Shown here: positions 1 to 3,959 of the stretch, in pieces
Position numbering within the stretch: the first letter of the stretch is position 1
Layout of the letters: each line of letters begins with the position of its first letter
Source: Flavobacteriales bacterium
GTDB lineage: Bacteria; Bacteroidota; Bacteroidia; Flavobacteriales; Flavobacteriaceae
Direction of reading: 5' to 3'
DNA length: 6,179 nucleotides
Assembly (NCBI GenBank): GCA_027008965.1
Contig: JALVDN010000005.1
Coordinates: 1 to 6,179 of the forward strand
Notes under the pieces: model-generated
The model's database searches: none
What the model saw: only the letters and a program-made list of their open reading frames with translations
What the model was told of the DNA's origin: nothing
Program-made: the position numbers and the translations under genes

Positions 1-507
1 TATGTTGAATCCCAACAGTATACCTTAAGATTACCTTATTCTGTTGCGGGAATTTTTGCGGCGAACGAGGATTTTATCTATCAATATGTGAAACAACAAT
101 GGGCACAAAAAGAAAAACCTCTACCTAAATTTTACGTGGTACCCGAATATGTTATTTACAGAGTAAAACCGGGCGATTATTTAGGAAAAATAGCCAGAAA
201 ATACCGCACAAGTGTCAGGAACATTAAACGTTGGAATCATCTACGGTCAGACAGGCTCCGGGTGGGACAACGTTTGAAAATCTACAGGAAAACGCCTGTT
301 TACACATCATATCCCAAAAAAACCAAAAACAATAAAACAAACCATACGGGAAATAAAAAATGGGTTTATCATACTATACAAAAAGGTGATACCCTTTGGG
401 GAATTTCTAGAAAATACAGCGTTTCGGTAAAAGATTTGAAAAGATGGAACAAACTAAAGAGTACGCAACTCAAGCCCGGAAAAAAACTGAAAATCTTTAA
501 ATCATGA
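1..507 (+). CDS. mltD: MltD-type membrane-bound lytic murein transglycosylase, C-terminal part with two LysM domains (5'-partial)
   Basis: Frame 1 is open from the first base to TGA at 505-507, giving 168 residues of a longer protein. The first ~30 residues (LRLPYSVAGIFAANEDFIY) resemble the segment that follows the transglycosylase domain in Bacteroidota MltD proteins. Two LysM modules follow: residues 52-95 (YRVKPGDYLGKIARKY ... VGQRLKIY) and 123-166 (HTIQKGDTLWGISRKY ... PGKKLKIF), joined by a Lys/Asn/Thr-rich linker. LysM binds the glycan strands of peptidoglycan. The missing N-terminal domain should carry the catalytic Glu that cleaves MurNAc-GlcNAc with 1,6-anhydro product formation. 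The GTG at 88-90 is an internal valine codon, because homologous sequence continues upstream of it. The gene overlaps the next by ATGA. LysM is certain; MltD is inferred from the tail and the family's usual architecture, with another LysM hydrolase as the alternative. Confidence 0.85.
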   Translation, partial: YVESQQYTLRLPYSVAGIFAANEDFIYQYVKQQWAQKEKPLPKFYVVPEYVIYRVKPGDYLGKIARKYRTSVRNIKRWNHLRSDRLRVGQRLKIYRKTPVYTSYPKKTKNNKTNHTGNKKWVYHTIQKGDTLWGISRKYSVSVKDLKRWNKLKSTQLKPGKKLKIFKS

Positions 508-1463
508 AATACAGGGCTTTTATCGTTTTTGTTCTTACAATATTTTTTTCTTGCAAACCATCCAAAGAAGTCAAACCCGGTTCATCAGGAAAAATAAATC
601 AATTATTGGTGGTGATGCCCAATGCGGATTGGAAAGGCGCTCCGGGGGATAGTGTGCGTAAATACTTTGCGGCCGAAGTGCAAGTTTTACCTCAAAGAGA
701 ACCCCTTTTTACTTTGAATCAACTTGCTCCCGAAGTTTTTGACCGAAAATTTTTCACCATACGAAATATTCTTATTTTACAAGAAGGTGATACATCCGGT
801 GTTAAAGTAATTCGTAATAAATATGCTGAGCCTCAACTTATTGTTGTGGTTCAAGGTAGAGATAAAAACGAGACCTTGAAGTTACTAAGTCAAAAAGCCG
901 ATAGTATTATCAGAATTTTTAAAAAGCACGAAAAAGATTTTATCATTACCCGGAGAAAAAAGGATTTTATTGACGATAAACAAATTCAAAAAGAATTAGG
1001 AATCAGTATAAAAATTCCGGTAGAATACGCTTTAATTACACATCAGGATGGATTTTTTTGGTTTAGAGAGGATTTACCCTTTGGAAGTAAAAATATTTTA
1101 CTTTATCGTGTGAGGGGTAAAAATATAGATTCCATAGCTGAAAATATTGTGAAAATAAGAGACAGTATCGGGAAAAAATATATACCGGGACCGCTTGAAA
1201 ATACCTATGTTGTAACCGAAAAAATTTTTTCACCTGTTCAAAAGCGAGTGAAATTCAATAATATTGAAGCCATTGAAAGCAGGGGATTATGGGAAATGCA
1301 TAATGATTTTATGGCAGGGCCGTATTTGAACTATGTTTATTATCATCCGAAAAGAAATCATGTTATTGTCACCGAAGGTTTTATATATCTTCCTTCTGAA
1401 AACAAACGAAACATGCTGTTGGAATTGGAAGCTATTTTACAATCGGCCAGGTTGGTTGACTAA
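504..1463 (+). CDS. DUF4837 family lipoprotein
   Basis: This is a 319-residue envelope protein of the Bacteroidota family DUF4837; its biochemical role is not known. It starts with a lipoprotein signal: Lys/Arg at residues 2-4, a hydrophobic stretch, then FFSC with the lipidated Cys at 17. The residues after Cys (KPSKEVKPG) lack the acidic surface-export signal of Bacteroidota lipoproteins, so a periplasm-facing anchor is the likelier location. The mature part opens with INQLLVVMPNADWKGAPGDS and continues with LPQREPLF and RNILILQEGD, the pattern I recognise for this family. The C-terminal part is rich in aromatic residues. The ATG at 504 overlaps the stop of the MltD-like gene (ATGA), implying translational coupling and a shared transcript, which suggests a link to peptidoglycan turnover. 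That link is inference. Length is normal for the family and the frame is intact. Confidence 0.85.
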   Translation: MKYRAFIVFVLTIFFSCKPSKEVKPGSSGKINQLLVVMPNADWKGAPGDSVRKYFAAEVQVLPQREPLFTLNQLAPEVFDRKFFTIRNILILQEGDTSGVKVIRNKYAEPQLIVVVQGRDKNETLKLLSQKADSIIRIFKKHEKDFIITRRKKDFIDDKQIQKELGISIKIPVEYALITHQDGFFWFREDLPFGSKNILLYRVRGKNIDSIAENIVKIRDSIGKKYIPGPLENTYVVTEKIFSPVQKRVKFNNIEAIESRGLWEMHNDFMAGPYLNYVYYHPKRNHVIVTEGFIYLPSENKRNMLLELEAILQSARLVD

Positions 1464-1476
1464 TTGATTTTAAAAA

Positions 1477-1932
1477 CTACTTGGCTTTCACGGACCATTC
1501 ATACACAAATTTCCCTATTTCTGTATCTTCCTCATTGTATGCACGTGCAATTAATTCAAACGTTACAGGTTGCTTTGATTCTATAGCCGTTTGAAGATGT
1601 TTTTTAATAAGGTGCGTTTCATCAAAAATAAATTTGATTTTTCCGGTGGCTTTTTTATAAAAAAAAGATTCATGTCGTATGACAAGCATGGAAATTTGCC
1701 CGCCCGATTTTTGTACTTCTCTAAACAGCGGAATGCCAGTAGAAAGTTCGCCTGCCATCACCAATACACCGAAATATATACTCCGGAACGGATTTTGATT
1801 GATCCATTTATGACGAAGCATGATGATACATTTTTCATTTGAAATTTCCGTGACACGAATTCCGGCAATCCAAGCAATGGGGATTTTGAAGAGAATAAAC
1901 TTGTTGATGGATGCAGGCGTAAATTTCATCAT
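1477..1932 (-). CDS. DUF4442 domain protein (predicted hotdog-fold, thioesterase-like)
   Basis: This is a 151-residue soluble protein with no signal peptide or membrane segment. Its N-terminus (FTPASINKFILFKIPIAWIAG) and the stretch around residues 41-66 (HKWINQNPFRSIYFG followed by VLVMAGELSTG) match the DUF4442 family, which is related to hotdog-fold acyl-CoA thioesterases. In that fold the second stretch would be the central helix. The family has no firmly established substrate, so acyl-thioester hydrolysis is only a fold-based guess. Two adjacent ATG codons give starts at 1932 or 1929; I take the first. The gene is convergent with the DUF4837 gene, 13 bp apart, and divergent from the DUF4870 gene across 31 bp, so it is probably transcribed alone. 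The frame is intact and the length normal. Confidence 0.8.
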   Translation of the reverse strand: MMKFTPASINKFILFKIPIAWIAGIRVTEISNEKCIIMLRHKWINQNPFRSIYFGVLVMAGELSTGIPLFREVQKSGGQISMLVIRHESFFYKKATGKIKFIFDETHLIKKHLQTAIESKQPVTFELIARAYNEEDTEIGKFVYEWSVKAK

Positions 1933-1942
1933 TATTTTTTGC

Positions 1943-1950
1943 TAAATTTA
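1943..1950. promoter_or_regulatory. Candidate Bacteroidota -7 element (palindromic TAAATTTA) in a divergent spacer
   Basis: The 31-bp spacer between the divergent DUF4442 and DUF4870 starts contains TAAATTTA. It differs from the Bacteroidota -7 consensus TAnnTTTG only at the last base and reads the same on both strands, so it could serve either gene. On the minus strand a TTG (CAA at 1967-1969) lies 16 bp upstream, near the expected -33 distance; on the plus strand I see no TTG at a suitable distance. Any transcript would have a very short leader. The match is to a weak consensus in AT-rich DNA, so this is tentative. Confidence 0.3.
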
Positions 1951-1963
1951 CATAAAAAACAAA

Positions 1964-2329
1964 ATGCAATCCACGAAAGATGAAAGATCGTATGCCGCAC
2001 TGATTCATATATCATCCATTGTCGGAGCTCTTATCTTTAATGTGGGTAACCTGCTGTTTCCTCTATTGCTCTGGTTTATCAAGAAAGACGAATCGGCTTT
2101 TATTGATGAAATGGGGAAGGAAGTGGTCAATTTCCAACTCAGTTTAATGATTTACTACTTTGTTGGCTTGATTGTAGGAATCCTCACATTGGGTATTGGA
2201 TTTATTTTACTTATTCCTTTATGGATTGCGCTAAGCATTCTAACCTTGATTTTTGCGTTAATTGGTACGGTTAAGACACTTAACGGAGAAATTTATCGTT
2301 ATCCTTTAAATCTAAGAATAATAAAATAA
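1964..2329 (+). CDS. DUF4870 family small integral membrane protein
   Basis: This 121-residue protein is strongly hydrophobic, with membrane segments at about residues 12-39 (probably a hairpin of two), 58-78 and 82-101. Family signatures are visible: an early His (AALIHISS), PLLLWFIKKDES at 33-44, the amphipathic stretch FIDEMGKEVVNFQ at 46-58, and the closing NGEIYRYPLNLRII at 107-120. This is the pattern of DUF4870, a Tic20-like family of unknown function in bacteria. It should sit in the cytoplasmic membrane. The ATG follows an A-rich leader (cataaaaaacaaa) with no Shine-Dalgarno sequence, usual for Bacteroidota. The gene ends 3 bp before the head-GIN gene and is very probably co-transcribed with it; DUF4870 and GIN/adhesin-like genes are often paired in this phylum. 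Family assignment is firm, function unknown. Confidence 0.87.
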   Translation: MQSTKDERSYAALIHISSIVGALIFNVGNLLFPLLLWFIKKDESAFIDEMGKEVVNFQLSLMIYYFVGLIVGILTLGIGFILLIPLWIALSILTLIFALIGTVKTLNGEIYRYPLNLRIIK

Positions 2330-2332
2330 GCT

Positions 2333-3181
2333 ATGAAAAGAACAATTTGGTTACTGGTATTGATGATCGGTATTCCGGTTTTCGGTCAAAAAAAACAGAA
2401 AATAAAAGGAAACAGAGAAGTAATAAATCGCCTCTACACGGTTCCGCCCTTTGAAAAAGCCAAATGGGGCGAACATTTACGCGTTTATATTAAACGGGCG
2501 TCCGATACCACTCAAATTCAATTGCGTGCTGATGAAAATTTGCATGAAGTATTGAAATGGAATGTAGAAGATGGAGTCCTTCATCTATATACTTCAAAAA
2601 TCATTGTAAAAAAGAAAGCATTTGAAATAACTATTTATGTTCCTGATCATTTTAACGGACTTATGTTGGAAGAATATGCACAGGCCAAGATGGAAGATAA
2701 ACAACGTTTTGATCGATTTGAAATTCAAATGAAAGACAGGGCTAAAGCGGATTTAAAATTGGATTTAAAAGAAGATTTGATTCTGATGTTGAATGATGAT
2801 GCCGAAGCCAAACTTGATGTAGAAGCAGAAAAATTTAAAATGATACTCACCAAAGACGCCAATGTGGAAGGATCCTTATTTGGTAAAGAAATAAATTATA
2901 CGGGTGAAAACACTTCCGATGCCTTTTTTTCAGGTTCGGTCAATAAATTGTATTTAAAGTTAAAAGATAAAGCTGAATTCACTGGAAAAAAATTGAGTAT
3001 TACAAAAAAAGCGGAGGTGCATTTGAAAGACAAATCTTCCGCTTCTGTAAAAGGGAAAAACATGGAAGACATTTTCATGCGTCTTTATGAAAAAAACACT
3101 TTATATCTTTTGGGAAGCATCAAAAATTTTCATTTGGAGGTTTTCAAAGGCCATTCCAACCTTGTCAGGACAGAGGAGTAA
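2333..3181 (+). CDS. Secreted head-GIN domain protein (DUF2807-type, putative adhesin-like beta-helix)
   Basis: This is a 282-residue exported protein. Residues 1-19 are a Sec signal peptide (MKRTIWLLVLMIGIPVFGQ) with a probable signal-peptidase-I site after FGQ and no lipobox Cys. The mature part opens with YTVPPFEKAKWGEHLRVYIKR and then ADENLHEVLKWNVEDGVLHLY, the usual start of head-GIN/DUF2807 domains (an aromatic-F-x-x-I/K strand, then x-L-x-x-V-x-x-G-x-L). From about residue 113 a repeat of roughly 20 residues runs to about 260, consistent with beta-helix coils. The coils are unusually rich in Lys, Asp and Glu rather than Gly/Ser/Asn. There is no type IX secretion C-terminal domain, so the protein is probably periplasmic or outer-membrane associated. 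It lies 3 bp after the DUF4870 gene and ends flush against the opposing methyltransferase gene. The name 'adhesin' for this family is historical; no adhesion activity can be read from the sequence. Confidence 0.75.
   Translation: MKRTIWLLVLMIGIPVFGQKKQKIKGNREVINRLYTVPPFEKAKWGEHLRVYIKRASDTTQIQLRADENLHEVLKWNVEDGVLHLYTSKIIVKKKAFEITIYVPDHFNGLMLEEYAQAKMEDKQRFDRFEIQMKDRAKADLKLDLKEDLILMLNDDAEAKLDVEAEKFKMILTKDANVEGSLFGKEINYTGENTSDAFFSGSVNKLYLKLKDKAEFTGKKLSITKKAEVHLKDKSSASVKGKNMEDIFMRLYEKNTLYLLGSIKNFHLEVFKGHSNLVRTEE
2669..3112 (+). repeat. ~20-residue beta-helix-like repeats inside the head-GIN protein
   Basis: About eight degenerate protein repeats occur at residues 113-260 of the head-GIN protein. 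Each carries an acidic or polar residue just before a small residue, then a short beta strand: EYAQAKM, KDRAKADL, DDAEAKLD, KDANVEGS, SDAFFSG, KDKAEFTG, KDKSSASV, EKNTLYLL. The aligned small (or polar) positions fall at about residues 116, 137, 157, 176, 197, 214, 235 and 255, a spacing of 17-21. I read this by eye from the translation. The repeats are not evident at the DNA level, so they are old rather than recent duplications. Confidence 0.55.
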
Positions 3182-3919
3182 TCATTTCCTTTGATTAAAC
3201 CATTCCGCCATAACAATGGCGCCTGCAACGGATACATTCAAACTCTCGGTTTGATGCGAAGGATGTCCCGGGATACTAATTGCTTCCCGGGCTAAATTCC
3301 TGATGGAGTGAGAAACGCCGTGGCCTTCGTTTCCAAGGATTAGAATAAAATCATCCGGAAAGTTAAAATCAAAAACATTTTTGCCTTGCATATCGGTTAT
3401 CACAACCGGCAACCTTGCATTCTTTAACCATTTTTCAAGTGACGTGTAATAAACTTGCATGTGAGCAAGTGAGCCCATGGCGGCTTGAATGGTTTTAGGA
3501 TTATAAATATCAGCCGTATCCTCCGAGCATACAATTTGTTTGATTCCAAACCACTCGGCTGTCCTGATGATGGTTCCCAAATTACCGGGATCTTGGATGC
3601 TTTCCAAACCTAGAAGCATTCCTTTTAATTCGAGTTCTTTTATAGTCGGCTTTTTAAAAACAGCCAAGGCATCATGAGGATTTTTCAAATTACTGATTTG
3701 TTTAAGTTCCTTGTGAGAAATGGTAAGAACTTTATGGTTTTCCACTTGCGGATGATCAAAATCTTCAGTTGAATATAATTCCACCAATTCAAATCCGTTT
3801 TCCAAATAAGGAACAATGGTTTTTAGTTTTTCAACAATAAATAAACCTTCGGTATCCCTGTATTTTTTTAACCGTAGTTTTTTGATATACTTGATTTTGT
3901 TTTTTGAAAGTGTAGTCAT
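3182..3919 (-). CDS. TrmH/SpoU-family RNA 2'-O-ribose methyltransferase
   Basis: This 245-residue SPOUT-superfamily enzyme uses S-adenosylmethionine to methylate a ribose 2'-OH in rRNA or tRNA. The N-terminal ~90 residues form the L30e-like substrate-binding domain: LSKNKIKYIKKLRLKKYRDTEGLFIVEKLK, ending in NPHDALAVF. The catalytic domain shows all three signature motifs. Motif 1 is DPGNLGTIIRTA at 110-121, with catalytic-type Arg119. Motif 2 is ILGNEGHGVS at 194-203. Motif 3 is SLNVSVAGAIVMAE at 226-239. Motifs 2 and 3 make the trefoil-knot cofactor pocket. The exact target nucleotide cannot be told from sequence, so I give no symbol. The ATG at 3919 is the only sensible start. The stop lies directly against the stop of the GIN gene with no spacer. 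The gene is divergent from the TamL gene across 40 bp. It is intact and of normal length. Confidence 0.9.
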   Translation of the reverse strand: MTTLSKNKIKYIKKLRLKKYRDTEGLFIVEKLKTIVPYLENGFELVELYSTEDFDHPQVENHKVLTISHKELKQISNLKNPHDALAVFKKPTIKELELKGMLLGLESIQDPGNLGTIIRTAEWFGIKQIVCSEDTADIYNPKTIQAAMGSLAHMQVYYTSLEKWLKNARLPVVITDMQGKNVFDFNFPDDFILILGNEGHGVSHSIRNLAREAISIPGHPSHQTESLNVSVAGAIVMAEWFNQRK

Positions 3920-3935
3920 AAACCAAAAGAAAATG

Positions 3936-3943
3936 TAAATTTG
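3936..3943 (+). promoter_or_regulatory. Candidate -7 promoter element (TAAATTTG) for the TamL gene
   Basis: TAAATTTG in the 40-bp spacer between the divergent methyltransferase and TamL genes is an exact match to the Bacteroidota -7 consensus TAnnTTTG. It lies 16 bp before the TamL ATG at 3960, which would give a short leader of roughly 10 nt. I see no TTG at the usual -33 spacing; the nearest, at 3904-3906, is 29 bp away. On the opposite strand TACATTTT (3927-3934 region) is a weaker candidate for the methyltransferase. Only the -7 match supports this. Confidence 0.4.
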
Positions 3944-3959
3944 TTTGTTGTGTGAAATT

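Noticed and set aside
1464..1476. Terminator between the convergent DUF4837 and DUF4442 genes
   Set aside because: The 13-bp gap has only the short palindrome TTTTAAAA (1468-1475) and no GC-rich stem.
1591..1842. Forward open frame of 83 codons
   Set aside because: It lies wholly antisense to the DUF4442 gene, has no recognisable domain, and the opposite strand carries clear family motifs.
2896..3078. Reverse open frame of 60 codons
   Set aside because: It is antisense to the head-GIN gene, with low-complexity Phe/Ser-rich translation typical of a shadow of Lys/Glu-rich coding sequence.
3206..3221. Hairpin CGCCAT-AACA-ATGGCG near the convergent gene ends, as a terminator
   Set aside because: The 6-bp stem lies inside conserved coding sequence (the AIVMAEW end of methyltransferase motif 3), and no T-tract follows on either strand.
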